DNA of 64,000 bases from Sporosarcina sp. Te-1 (GTDB lineage Bacteria > Bacillota > Bacilli > Bacillales_A > Planococcaceae), in contig NZ_CP071798.1 in assembly GCF_017498505.1 (NCBI RefSeq), forward strand, positions 4,233,763 to 4,297,762. Reading direction: 5' to 3'. Below, in pieces: positions 9,748 through 18,117 of the stretch. The position numbers and the translations under genes are program-made. Position 1 is the stretch's first letter; every line of letters starts with the position of its first letter. The notes under the pieces are model-generated. The model did not search any database, was not told where the DNA came from, and saw nothing but the letters and a program-made list of their open reading frames with translations.

Positions 9748-9771
9748 ACTAATCCGGACAGGAGAGGTTAT

Positions 9772-10611
9772 GTGGAATCAATAATCAAATTGCAAAATAT
9801 CTCCTTGAGAAAAGGAACAAACGAGATACTTTCGAATATCAGTTTAACGATGATGCCAGGCGAGCATTGGGCTATTTTAGGCTTGAATGGCTCAGGGAAG
9901 ACATCATTGTTAAATATCATTGCAGCACATCATTTTCCAACTGAAGGAGCAGTCGAGATTCTAGGGAACTGTTTCGGGAAGACCAACTTGCCGGAATTGA
10001 GAAAGCAAATAGGCTTCGTCAGCAGTTCTCTCGAACGGTTTTCTCAAATGTTTATAAATGAAACGGTCGAACGGGTTGTCGTAAGCGGCAAATATGCAAG
10101 TTTTGGCCTTTATGAAAAGACATCTAAGGAAGACTGGGACAGGGCTGAAGAATTGTTGCATGACTTCCGTCTGGCGTACTTGAAAGGCAAGAAGATCAGT
10201 CTGCTGTCCGAAGGGGAGAAACGGCGTGTTTTTATTGCCCGTGCCTTAATGAGTGAACCTTCGCTGCTTATTTTGGACGAGCCGTGTTCCGGTCTGGATA
10301 TTCTATCGAGAGAACAATTTTTGCATTCATTACATACGGTTGCCAAAACAAATTGTCACTTAGTGTATGTGACCCATCATGTAGAAGAAATTATAGAAGA
10401 CATTACACATGTTCTGCTTATTAGAAATGGACAAGTAGTTGCGGCTGGGCCAAAACAGGATGTCATCATCGACGAATTTTTGACAAAGACGTATTCTGTT
10501 CCGGTGAAAGTACAATGGGAAGGTAGTCGTCCGTATCTTCATGTCGATCAAACAACAGTACTTCGGCAAATTGATGCGGAGAAAGAGGGAATGGTTACAA
10601 GTGCTCTTTAA
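9772..10611 (+). CDS. ABC transporter ATP-binding protein (YlmA/ModF-like)
   Basis: A soluble ABC ATPase of 279 residues with Walker A GLNGSGKTS, signature LLSEGEKRR, Walker B LLILDEPCSGLD and the switch THH. The GEHWAILGLNGSGK context and the length match the YlmA/ModF-like group, whose members occur without a dedicated permease and whose role is poorly known. The start is GTG at 9772 behind GGAGAGG. It could supply energy to the neighbouring permeases or act on its own. A terminator overlaps the stop codon. Confidence 0.82.
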   Translation: MESIIKLQNISLRKGTNEILSNISLTMMPGEHWAILGLNGSGKTSLLNIIAAHHFPTEGAVEILGNCFGKTNLPELRKQIGFVSSSLERFSQMFINETVERVVVSGKYASFGLYEKTSKEDWDRAEELLHDFRLAYLKGKKISLLSEGEKRRVFIARALMSEPSLLILDEPCSGLDILSREQFLHSLHTVAKTNCHLVYVTHHVEEIIEDITHVLLIRNGQVVAAGPKQDVIIDEFLTKTYSVPVKVQWEGSRPYLHVDQTTVLRQIDAEKEGMVTSAL

Positions 10612-10628
10612 AGGAGCGCTTTTTATTT
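10600..10628 (+). terminator. Terminator of the ABC/lipoprotein operon
   Basis: A 7-bp stem AGTGCTC/GAGCGCT (10600-10606 with 10614-10620, one G-U pair) is followed by TTTTATTT. It overlaps the last codons of the ATPase gene. Confidence 0.7.
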
Positions 10629-10778
10629 GGATGTACTACAATCGTAAGTAGATAAAATAATTCAGAAGTAACAGGGAGTGATCCGTGCTATGCCTTGTCA
10701 CCTTGAAATATAGGTAGAACGGAAGTAGCATTCGTTTGGTAAGTCATCTTGTGGATAACAGAAAGGAACAGGATAGTT

Positions 10779-12623
10779 TTGCAGCTCACGTTGACATTTC
10801 TCATTTTAGGTATTACCGTCATCCTCTTTATGACGAACCGGTTGCGTTCGGATTTGGTAGCGGTCCTTGCGCTTCTAGCCATGGTGCTGACAGGCATCCT
10901 TTCGCCGGCAGAAGCATTGACCGGCTTTTCCAATACCGTCGTCATCATGATCGCCGGGCTTTTCATAATTGGAGCCGGGATTTTACGGACGGGGCTTGCT
11001 CAAATGGCAGGTTCCCTTTTACTTCGTTATTCAGGTGAAAGTGAAAAGAGGCTCTTTGTATTGCTATTGCTCATAGTGGCGGCTGTCGGTGCGTTTATGA
11101 GCAATACAGGGACTGTGGCATTAATGATGCCGATTGTGGTGAGCATTGCCATTAGCATTCAAAGCAGTCCGTCCAAATATTTGATTCCGTTGTCGTACAT
11201 GGCTAGCTTCTCAGGGCTCTTGACGTTGATTGCTTCGCCTCCCAATTTGATTATTAGTCAAATGCTTGTGGATAATGGATTTGAAAAACTGGGCTTCTTT
11301 CAGATCACGCCAATCGGCATTGTTGGCGTTGTCGTTGGATTGATCTACATGTTTCTCATTCGTAATACTTTATTGCCTGCCGGCCAAACAAGCGGTTCGG
11401 GTGCATCTCAGCATAAGCTTTCACCAAAGCAGCTGGCAATCGATTATGAACTGGGAGGCAATTTATTCAAATTGAAAGTGCCAGCACATTCAGATCTTGC
11501 GGGTAAACGGCTGGCACAGTTGAAGATTCCAGCTTCCTTTCATTTATGTGTGCTGAAAATCAGCAGGAAGTCGATGGAAAGCATGAAATTATTACCGATG
11601 ACGTATCAGGAGATGGCAGGTCCGGATAGTATGGTCCAGCCGAAAGACCGTCTCTATGTGCAAGGTTCTTTAACGAACGTCGAAAAGTTTGTCGCTGCGT
11701 ACGGGCTGGAAATTGAAGAGGAGGAGCCGGAAGCTTCTGAACTGATTTCCAAACAGTTTGGCATCGCTGAAGTGTTATTGACGCCTCATTCCAGTTTCAT
11801 TAACGAAACGATCCGCGGCATCGGGTTTCGGGAGAAATACAATGTCAATATTATCGGCTTGAACCGGCAGGGTGATTATGTGGCCCGTGATATGACGAAG
11901 CAACGCTTGCGTTTCGGGGATTCACTGCTGATCCAAGGAGCTTGGGACTCCATTGAGTTGCTGGCCAAGGAAACGAAGGATGTCGTTGTCATTGGTCAGC
12001 CGAAGGAACATGCCGGGGTGGCAGCGGCTAGCGGAAAGGCATTGATCGCCGGAGCTATTATGATTCTTGTTGTCGGATTGATGATCTTGGAATTATTCCC
12101 TGCTGTCATTTCGGTTTTGATTGGCGCAGTTCTCATGATTGTGACCGGATGCGTCCGCAATATGGATGATGCGTACGGACAGATCAACTGGGAAAGCATC
12201 GTTCTGATTGCAGCGATGCTGCCGATGGCGACCGCGCTAGAAAAGTCGGGCGGCATGGTGATGCTGGCGGAAGGGATAGTGAATTTGCTTGGCCCGATTG
12301 GTCCGGTTGGCGTGTTAGGGGGAATTTTCCTTCTGACTATGCTCTTTGGCCAGTTTATTAGCAACACGGCAACGGCGGTATTATTTGCACCAATCGGATT
12401 AAGTGCTGCGCTTAGCATGGGGGTCAGTCCCTATCCATACTTGATCGCTGTTGCTGTCGGTGCGAGCATGGCCTTTTCGACTCCGGTCGCATCGCCGACC
12501 AATGCACTTGTCATGACGGCGGGCAATTATCGTTTCAAAGACTTCGTCAGGGCGGGTATCCCGCTGCAAATTATCATGTTTATCGTCATGATGATTGCCA
12601 TACCGCTTTTCTTTCCGCTATGA
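10779..12623 (+). CDS. SLC13/DASS-type permease with central RCK_C domains
   Basis: An anion or sodium-coupled transporter of 614 residues from TTG 10779. A block of membrane helices at the N terminus contains the conserved MSNTGTVALMMPIV and SPPNLIIS. Two soluble TrkA-C (RCK_C) modules sit in the middle (about residues 215-390), followed by a second helix block with SNTATAVLFAPIGLS and STPVASPTNALVM. This is the usual plan of bacterial SLC13 proteins with regulatory RCK_C inserts. The start is uncertain: TTG 10749 is in frame, but 10779 sits better behind AAAGGA (10762-10767). Sulfate, dicarboxylate or other anions are possible substrates. Confidence 0.85.
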   Translation: MQLTLTFLILGITVILFMTNRLRSDLVAVLALLAMVLTGILSPAEALTGFSNTVVIMIAGLFIIGAGILRTGLAQMAGSLLLRYSGESEKRLFVLLLLIVAAVGAFMSNTGTVALMMPIVVSIAISIQSSPSKYLIPLSYMASFSGLLTLIASPPNLIISQMLVDNGFEKLGFFQITPIGIVGVVVGLIYMFLIRNTLLPAGQTSGSGASQHKLSPKQLAIDYELGGNLFKLKVPAHSDLAGKRLAQLKIPASFHLCVLKISRKSMESMKLLPMTYQEMAGPDSMVQPKDRLYVQGSLTNVEKFVAAYGLEIEEEEPEASELISKQFGIAEVLLTPHSSFINETIRGIGFREKYNVNIIGLNRQGDYVARDMTKQRLRFGDSLLIQGAWDSIELLAKETKDVVVIGQPKEHAGVAAASGKALIAGAIMILVVGLMILELFPAVISVLIGAVLMIVTGCVRNMDDAYGQINWESIVLIAAMLPMATALEKSGGMVMLAEGIVNLLGPIGPVGVLGGIFLLTMLFGQFISNTATAVLFAPIGLSAALSMGVSPYPYLIAVAVGASMAFSTPVASPTNALVMTAGNYRFKDFVRAGIPLQIIMFIVMMIAIPLFFPL

Positions 12624-12651
12624 TGAATAAAATACGAAAGGAGTGGCTCAA

Positions 12652-13068
12652 GTGGCAGTCGATATCTATTTGACGTTCAATGGCAATTGTCGGGAAGCAA
12701 TCGAATTTTATTCCGAGGTTTTCAAGACAGAACAACCGCAAGTGATGACTTTTGGAGAAGCCCCGCCGAATCCCGAATATCCATTGCCGGAAGATGCGAA
12801 AGACTTGATCATGCACGGAAGATTGAAGATTAACGGAAGTACCGTCATGTTTTCAGACACCTTTCCAGGATCGAAAGTGATGGAAGGCACGAATATCAGC
12901 TTAGCCATCGTCAGTAATGACAGGGATGCCATTCAAGAGTCCTTTGAAAAGCTGAAGCAAGGCGGAACGGTAAAGATGGAACTCCAGGAGACTTTCTTCA
13001 GCAAATGCTACGGGAGTGTCAGGGATCGTTTCGGTATCGAGTGGCAGTTAAGCTACGAAGAACAATAG
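12652..13068 (+). CDS. VOC family (PhnB/glyoxalase-like) protein
   Basis: A 138-residue protein of the vicinal oxygen chelate fold, close to the PhnB-like group: YLTFNGNCREAIEFYSEVF at the N terminus and DRFGIEWQL near the C terminus. GTG 12652 is chosen because AAAGGAG (12637-12643) lies 8 bases before it; an in-frame GTG at 12643 overlaps that site. The function of PhnB-like proteins outside phosphonate operons is mostly unknown. It follows the permease by 28 bases and may be co-transcribed with it. Confidence 0.82.
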   Translation: MAVDIYLTFNGNCREAIEFYSEVFKTEQPQVMTFGEAPPNPEYPLPEDAKDLIMHGRLKINGSTVMFSDTFPGSKVMEGTNISLAIVSNDRDAIQESFEKLKQGGTVKMELQETFFSKCYGSVRDRFGIEWQLSYEEQ

Positions 13069-13071
13069 GAA

Positions 13072-13109
13072 AACGGGCGGCGCAATTCCTTGCGCTTCGC
13101 CCGTTTTTT
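13072..13109. terminator. Bidirectional terminator between VOC gene and yitT
   Basis: The arms AAACGGGCG (13071-13079) and CGCCCGTTT (13098-13106) enclose an inner GCGC pairing. The T-run TTTTTT is on the + side, and A residues before the stem serve the minus strand. It overlaps the stop codon of the yitT gene. Confidence 0.8.
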
Positions 13110-13971
13110 AATGGATTGCGGATTTAAACGTCGCCCCATGCGTTTCTTGTGTGTTCATAATCGTGACGAAGGCGGTCGGATCGACATCACGTACAATTTG
13201 TTTCAGTTTGGAGATCTCCAATCTGGTTACGACGACATAAATGACATCCTTTTCGTTATCACTAATTCCGCCTTTTCCATGCAGTTTTGTTACGCTGCGT
13301 CCCAGCCTCTCTACAATCGCATCACTTAAATCCTCATATTCGTCGGAAACAATGATGATCGCTTTTGTTTCATCCAAGCCTTGAATGACCATATCGATCA
13401 TCTTCGAAGCAATATAGTAAGTTAAAATGGAGTACATCGCTTTTTCCCAAGTCAAGACGAAACCGGCCCAACCGAAAATGAAAACATTCAGGAACATGAC
13501 AAATTCTCCTACCGAGAACGGTATGCGTCTTGTCAATAAAATGCCGAGTATTTCAGTTCCATCCAGCGCACCGCCATTTCGTATGACTAAGCCTACCCCC
13601 GCCCCGAGGATTAAGCCGCCAAATACAGTTGCCAGCAACGGATCGGTTACAAACGGGCCAACGGATTTTAGCGGAAATTCAATGATTGCCAATAAGGCAA
13701 TGGCGAGTACCGATGAAATGAAGAAGCTTTTACCGATATGTTTAAATCCGAAAAATAGAAAAGGTAAGTTGATGAGGAGGATCAAAATACCGAAGGGAAT
13801 GCCGGTGATGATATTTAACAAAAGAGAAATCCCGATGATGCCGCCATCGATGACGGAATTTGGTATAAGGAATAGTTCCAATGCAACCGCCGCTAACGTA
13901 GCACCGATCGCAATCAGTACATACCTCTTCAACTGGTCACTAAACTTTTCTTTTTTATGCTCCCTTTTCAT
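13108..13971 (-). CDS. YitT family membrane protein (first paralogue)
   Basis: A 287-residue protein with five or so membrane helices followed by a soluble DUF2179 domain. Markers are [14 protein letters not shown] at the N terminus, the glycine-rich [16 protein letters not shown] (about 135-150) and the C-terminal domain with [20 protein letters not shown]. Family members are membrane proteins of unclear function; some are linked to spore germination or stress. The ATG is preceded by AAAGGAG. A related gene lies at 54876. Confidence 0.88.
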   Translation of the reverse strand: MKREHKKEKFSDQLKRYVLIAIGATLAAVALELFLIPNSVIDGGIIGISLLLNIITGIPFGILILLINLPFLFFGFKHIGKSFFISSVLAIALLAIIEFPLKSVGPFVTDPLLATVFGGLILGAGVGLVIRNGGALDGTEILGILLTRRIPFSVGEFVMFLNVFIFGWAGFVLTWEKAMYSILTYYIASKMIDMVIQGLDETKAIIIVSDEYEDLSDAIVERLGRSVTKLHGKGGISDNEKDVIYVVVTRLEISKLKQIVRDVDPTAFVTIMNTQETHGATFKSAIH

Positions 13972-14046
13972 GAATGGATACAGCTCCTTTAGACGTCAGG
14001 ATATACGGTTTTTCATGTAGAAAAAATTCGTATTCTTACTATAACA

Positions 14047-14062
14047 TTGAAATCGCTTTCAA
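14047..14062. promoter_or_regulatory. Probable CcpA-binding cre site
   Basis: TTGAAATCGCTTTCAA matches the cre consensus TGWAANCGNTNWCA throughout. It lies between the divergent yitT and nhaC-like genes, just upstream of the predicted nhaC -35 box. CcpA sites in that position can activate, but the same site may overlap a minus-strand yitT promoter, so the sign of control is open. Confidence 0.6.
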
Positions 14063-14069
14063 TAAAATA

Positions 14070-14098
14070 TTGACAACTTGCTAATAAAAATATAATAT
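14070..14098 (+). promoter_or_regulatory. Sigma-A promoter of the NhaC-type antiporter gene
   Basis: A perfect TTGACA lies at 14070-14075. TATAAT is at 14091-14096 (spacer 15) and the overlapping TAATAT at 14093-14098 (spacer 17). Transcription would begin near 14105, immediately before the direct-repeat operator. Confidence 0.7.
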
Positions 14099-14106
14099 TC
14101 TATTAT

Positions 14107-14125
14107 TAACGACTATATAACGACA
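14107..14125 (+). promoter_or_regulatory. Direct-repeat operator in front of the NhaC-type gene
   Basis: AACGAC occurs twice, at 14108-14113 and 14119-14124, separated by TATAT (11-bp period, one helical turn). A near-identical element occurs at 16941-16957 in front of the regulator and epimerase genes. The position at about +3 to +20 of the predicted transcript suggests a repressor site, probably for the regulator encoded at 15680-16921 (inference). Confidence 0.6.
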
Positions 14126-14165
14126 TTTTGGAATTATTGAACAACTTAGAGTAGGGGGAAAGAAT

Positions 14166-15626
14166 TTGGATAAGAAAAAAGATAAGAAAATCGGCTTTTT
14201 AATGGCCATCTTGCCACTCTTTATCATGATCATCGTTATGCTCGTAACAGTGGTCAAATTGGAGCAGGGACCTCATATGCCTCTCATTGTGGGGACGACA
14301 GTGGCAGCTCTTGTTGCATGGCGCGCCGGCTACAGCTGGAAAGAGATTGAGGAAATGATGTACAAGGGTATCCGTTTGGCGTTGCCTGCGGTTGTCATCA
14401 TTATGCTCGTTGGCCTTACAATCGGCGCTTGGATGGGCGGCGGTATTGTTGCTACCATGATTTATTATGGGCTGCAGATTATTTCGCCTTCGTGGTTTCT
14501 TGTTGCGATCGCCATCATTTGCGCCATCGTTTCTTTAGCCATCGGCAGCTCCTGGTCTACTATGGGAACAATCGGGGTTGCGGGGATGGGAATCGGCATG
14601 AGCATGGGAATACCGGCAGGCATGGTCGCCGGGGCCATCATCTCAGGAGCGTATTTCGGGGATAAAATGTCACCCCTTTCAGATACAACCAACTTGTCAT
14701 CGGGTTTAACAGGCACGGATTTGTTTGACCATATCAAGCATATGATGTATACGACCATACCAGGTTTACTCATCGCATTAGGCGTTTATGGCTTCATTGG
14801 AAGACGGTTTGCCGATGGAAATATGAAGTTGGAGGAGATCGCCCAAACGGCAAGTGTATTAAAAGAAAGTTTTCTCATCTCCCCTTGGTTATTGCTCGTC
14901 CCATTGGCTGTTATTGTTCTCGTGGCGGCTAAAGTACCTGCCGTTCCCGCGTTGCTTATCGGAATTATTTTAGGTTTCATGTCTCATATATTCATTCAAG
15001 GAGGTACGGTCGCGAGCGCGTTAGGTGCTTTGCAAAGCGGGTTCTCCATTGAAACTGGCAATACGATGGTGGACAACCTTTTTAATGGCGGCGGTTTGGA
15101 TAGTATGATGTACACCGTCTCCATGACCATTGTAGCGATGACTTTTGGGGGAATCCTCGAGTATTCGGGTATGTTGCAAGCGATCATGAACCAATTATTG
15201 AAAGTGATCAAATCGACGTTCACCCTCATTTCATCTACGATTGCTGCTTGTATCTTGACCAATGCGACTTGTTCGGAACAATATATTTCGATTGTTGTTC
15301 CATCAAGGATGTTTACTAAGGTATACAAGGATAAAGGACTTCATTCCAAAAACCTATCAAGGGCATTGGAGGATGGAGGAACGCTTACTTCTGTATTCAT
15401 ACCATGGAATACATGTGGCGTTTTCATCTTGGGGACGCTCGGTGTAGGTGTCGTGGAATATGGGCCTTACGCCATCTTAAACTACGCAGTTCCGATTCTG
15501 TCGATCATCTTCGCAGCTACCGGTTTCTCCATCGTTAAAATGACGAAGGAAGAAATAGAGAAAGCAAAACAGGCGGAAGCAGATACAGCAGCGGAGGAAG
15601 AGAAAGAACTGCAATTGGAAAGTTGA
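14166..15626 (+). CDS. NhaC family Na+/H+ antiporter-like transporter
   Basis: An integral membrane protein of 486 residues with 11 or 12 helices. Motifs typical of the NhaC family are SSWSTMGTIGVAGMGIG and GAYFGDKMSPLSDTTNL (about 160-176), with a later TNATCSEQYISIVVPSRMF. It starts with TTG behind AGGGGGAA. NhaC-like proteins exchange Na+ for H+ or for organic anions (malate/lactate in MleN, a relative). It shares an operator with an enolase-superfamily enzyme, so transport of an amino-acid-like or organic-acid substrate is a fair hypothesis. The acidic C-terminal tail is cytoplasmic. Confidence 0.9.
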   Translation: MDKKKDKKIGFLMAILPLFIMIIVMLVTVVKLEQGPHMPLIVGTTVAALVAWRAGYSWKEIEEMMYKGIRLALPAVVIIMLVGLTIGAWMGGGIVATMIYYGLQIISPSWFLVAIAIICAIVSLAIGSSWSTMGTIGVAGMGIGMSMGIPAGMVAGAIISGAYFGDKMSPLSDTTNLSSGLTGTDLFDHIKHMMYTTIPGLLIALGVYGFIGRRFADGNMKLEEIAQTASVLKESFLISPWLLLVPLAVIVLVAAKVPAVPALLIGIILGFMSHIFIQGGTVASALGALQSGFSIETGNTMVDNLFNGGGLDSMMYTVSMTIVAMTFGGILEYSGMLQAIMNQLLKVIKSTFTLISSTIAACILTNATCSEQYISIVVPSRMFTKVYKDKGLHSKNLSRALEDGGTLTSVFIPWNTCGVFILGTLGVGVVEYGPYAILNYAVPILSIIFAATGFSIVKMTKEEIEKAKQAEADTAAEEEKELQLES

Positions 15627-15648
15627 GTCAAGATAACAGGGATAACAA

Positions 15649-15682
15649 AAAGAGGAAAGTCCGCTAAGGACTTTCCTCTTTA
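15649..15682. terminator. Bidirectional terminator between nhaC-like gene and regulator
   Basis: AAGAGGAAAGTCC and GGACTTTCCTCTT pair perfectly over 13 bases around a short GCTAA loop. A-rich and T-rich flanks serve both strands, and the element overlaps the stop codon of the minus-strand regulator. Confidence 0.85.
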
Positions 15683-16921
15683 CAATAATGGGAAATTCAA
15701 TTCATATAACGTTCGTGGACGTCCTTGCTTGTAGGTCATCTCCTCGCCGGCGATCCGAATATATCCGCACTCGCTCATCTTTTTAATAATCCGTTCTGCT
15801 GTGCGTCTCGTCACATTCATATAGGTCGCTAGGTCATTGGCCGAAAATTGCTTGGAATGACGGAACTTGCCGAACTGAATGATTTTCGAAATATTGGATG
15901 GACTTAATTTTGTTCTATCAGCTATTTTAAGCATAGCCGGATTCTTTAGTTGCATATCGATTATGCTGTCTGTTTTTTGAGGAAGGGGCCCCCGCAACTG
16001 TTTAAAACCATCCAATACATAAAATTGATCAGGATGGTTACTGAGAGATAACGCCTGCTCTGCATGTTGGGATGCCTCGACTGTCGACTCCCCGGCTCCG
16101 AATGCCAAATGAGCTTTGGTGGAGAGTTTTTGAAAGAGCTTCTGAAAGGAGGCAGTCCCCACAATCTTTTCTATGTTTCCCAGGGTAGTAAAAACGCTAT
16201 GTCCATTTTCCGAGCCGGCTGCATGTCCATGAAGCATGTTAGCTAATTGGCTCACTTCATCATCTGCTGAATCGCCAGTCGATAAGGGACGGATCAAACC
16301 GACCGCGATTTGGGAAGACTTGCTGCGTGAGTAGAGGGCTTTCTGCTTTGCCTCTTCGATGGTGTGCAAGATATTGCTTTCTGGGTCAATCATTTTCATG
16401 GCAGGTACTTGATATTCAACAAGACGTTCATAGACAGCATGGATACTTGTCACACCAATCACAGTTTTCCCGTCTCGGTAAAGGGCAGCATGAAAGTCTG
16501 TAATGGGGTCTATGGATTCGAGAGGGTTTATTGGATAAATAAAGGGACCCTCCACGGAATGACTCAAGTCATTCAATACGTGCCTCATATGGATCGGATC
16601 TCGAATATCGATTGAAATAGCGTTCGGATGGATGTGTCTTGTTGTGGAAAGGAAAAGAAGAGTCATAGCAATCGCTGTTTCGTCTTGCTTCAAATAAACC
16701 GAGGGAATCTGCAGTTTCTCCAGTTCATCCAGCGCAAATTGATAAGGCAAGGAGCCTGAAAAAAGAATCGCATCACAAGGGGTTACCGTGGCGACAATTC
16801 CTCTTGCTTCTTTTGGATGTTGATATATATACGGATTAAGGGATATATCCGAATGCGGGTCGAGCAGTCCGGCAGCCCGCTGACAAAAATCCTCCGATCC
16901 GATCATAGCAATTTTTATCAT
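15680..16921 (-). CDS. Transcriptional regulator with sensor, GGDEF-like and winged-helix parts
   Basis: A 413-residue protein I cannot assign to a named regulator. The N-terminal third (MIKIAMIGSEDFCQRAAGLL onwards) looks like an alpha/beta sensor domain. The middle contains AFGAGESTVEASQHAEQAL (about 276-294), which resembles the degenerate GGDEF/cyclase-like domain of CdaR-type regulators and GTP cyclohydrolase III. The last 80 residues carry a winged helix with LATYMNVTRRTAERIIKKM as the recognition part. A strong AGGAGG precedes the ATG. It lies between two genes that share a direct-repeat operator, so it is the obvious candidate to bind it and regulate itself (inference). Confidence 0.7.
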   Translation of the reverse strand: MIKIAMIGSEDFCQRAAGLLDPHSDISLNPYIYQHPKEARGIVATVTPCDAILFSGSLPYQFALDELEKLQIPSVYLKQDETAIAMTLLFLSTTRHIHPNAISIDIRDPIHMRHVLNDLSHSVEGPFIYPINPLESIDPITDFHAALYRDGKTVIGVTSIHAVYERLVEYQVPAMKMIDPESNILHTIEEAKQKALYSRSKSSQIAVGLIRPLSTGDSADDEVSQLANMLHGHAAGSENGHSVFTTLGNIEKIVGTASFQKLFQKLSTKAHLAFGAGESTVEASQHAEQALSLSNHPDQFYVLDGFKQLRGPLPQKTDSIIDMQLKNPAMLKIADRTKLSPSNISKIIQFGKFRHSKQFSANDLATYMNVTRRTAERIIKKMSECGYIRIAGEEMTYKQGRPRTLYELNFPLL

Positions 16922-16939
16922 AAAATCCTCCTGAATATA

Positions 16940-16958
16940 TAGCGACTATTTAACGACA
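16940..16958 (+). promoter_or_regulatory. Direct-repeat operator between regulator and epimerase genes
   Basis: AGCGAC (16941-16946) and AACGAC (16952-16957) are separated by TATTT, the same 11-bp period as at 14108-14124. Aligned, the two elements agree at 15 of 17 positions. The site sits in the 86-base gap between divergent genes, close to both starts. It could control both the regulator and the epimerase-GNAT pair. Confidence 0.6.
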
Positions 16959-17007
16959 ATGATACAATATTTTATAAAGAAAAGCGAATTAGAAAGGAAA
17001 ATATTTC

Positions 17008-18117
17008 ATGAAAATTACAAGTATCGATCTATATGGTATACACCTTCCATTGTACGAACCCTTTATCATCAGCTATGCAACTTATGATACAATGCCTTCC
17101 ATCATCGTAAAAATTACGACGGATACGGGACATGTCGGCTATGGTGAAGGAGTGGCGGACGAGCATGTCACTGGAGAAAGCTGGGAGAGCACTTTTGCTG
17201 TCTTGCAACATACGCTGGCACCAAAGTTGATTGGCGAAAATCCAGCGAACTTTGAAAAGCTGCATGAATTGATGGACAAGGAAATCTATGGGGTACCTAC
17301 AGCAAAAGCGGCAATTGACATCGCTTGTTACGACCTAGTAGGAAAAGCGCTTGGCGTACCGGTCTATCAACTGCTTGGTGGGCGCTACCATGATGAATTT
17401 CCGATTACCCATGTATTAAGTATCGCTTCGCCGGAGGAAATGGCTGATGAGGCAGAGAACCGAGTAACGGAAGGATACCGTTCGTTAAAAATGAAAGTGG
17501 GCACTGATATGCGGAAGGATGTCGAGCGGATCCAGTCTGTCCGTGAACGCGTTAGAGATGAAATTGCCATCCGAGTTGATGTGAACCAAGGATGGATAAA
17601 CAGTGCCACCACATTGCAGGCGTTAACAAGGCTGGAGCAATGCGGATTGGACTGGTTGGAGCAGCCTGTTAAGGCGGATGACATTGACGGCATGGTGGAG
17701 ATCAAATCCAAGACATCAGTGCCGGTCATGATCGACGAAGGGTTGCGTGGTTTTCGTGAAATGCGGGAGATTATTGCAAAAAGAGCCACGGATAAAGTGA
17801 ATGTCAAATTGATGAAGTGCGGAGGAATTTATCCAGCGATGAAGTTGGCTCATATGGCCGAAATGGCGGGCATCGAATGTCAAATCGGCTCGATGGTCGA
17901 ATCATCAGTCGGATCGGCTGCCGGTTTCCATGTCGCATTTTCAAAGCGCATGATAACGAGCGTAGAATTGACGGGCCCGTTGAAATTTAGCGAGGATATC
18001 GGGGATTTGAAATATGACGTGCCATTTATTCGATTAACGGAACAACCGGGGTTAGGAATCCATGTAGATGAAAAGGTGTTGGAAAAATTGACGGTTATGA
18101 CGGAGAAGATTTCATAA
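17008..18117 (+). CDS. Enolase-superfamily epimerase/racemase (MLE subgroup, YkfB-like)
   Basis: A 369-residue enzyme of the muconate lactonising subgroup. The catalytic set is complete: K161-M-K163, metal ligands D191, E218 (LEQP) and D243 (MIDEG), and K267 (VNVKLMKCGG). Overall it is closest by eye to the Ala-Glu dipeptide epimerase YkfB, with matching TAKAAIDIACYDL and YQLLGG. However, the substrate-binding D-x-D of Ala-Glu epimerases is replaced by E320-L-T322, so the substrate is probably different. N-acyl amino acid racemase activity is an alternative, supported by the adjacent GNAT gene. It overlaps that gene by 1 base. Confidence 0.85.
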   Translation: MKITSIDLYGIHLPLYEPFIISYATYDTMPSIIVKITTDTGHVGYGEGVADEHVTGESWESTFAVLQHTLAPKLIGENPANFEKLHELMDKEIYGVPTAKAAIDIACYDLVGKALGVPVYQLLGGRYHDEFPITHVLSIASPEEMADEAENRVTEGYRSLKMKVGTDMRKDVERIQSVRERVRDEIAIRVDVNQGWINSATTLQALTRLEQCGLDWLEQPVKADDIDGMVEIKSKTSVPVMIDEGLRGFREMREIIAKRATDKVNVKLMKCGGIYPAMKLAHMAEMAGIECQIGSMVESSVGSAAGFHVAFSKRMITSVELTGPLKFSEDIGDLKYDVPFIRLTEQPGLGIHVDEKVLEKLTVMTEKIS

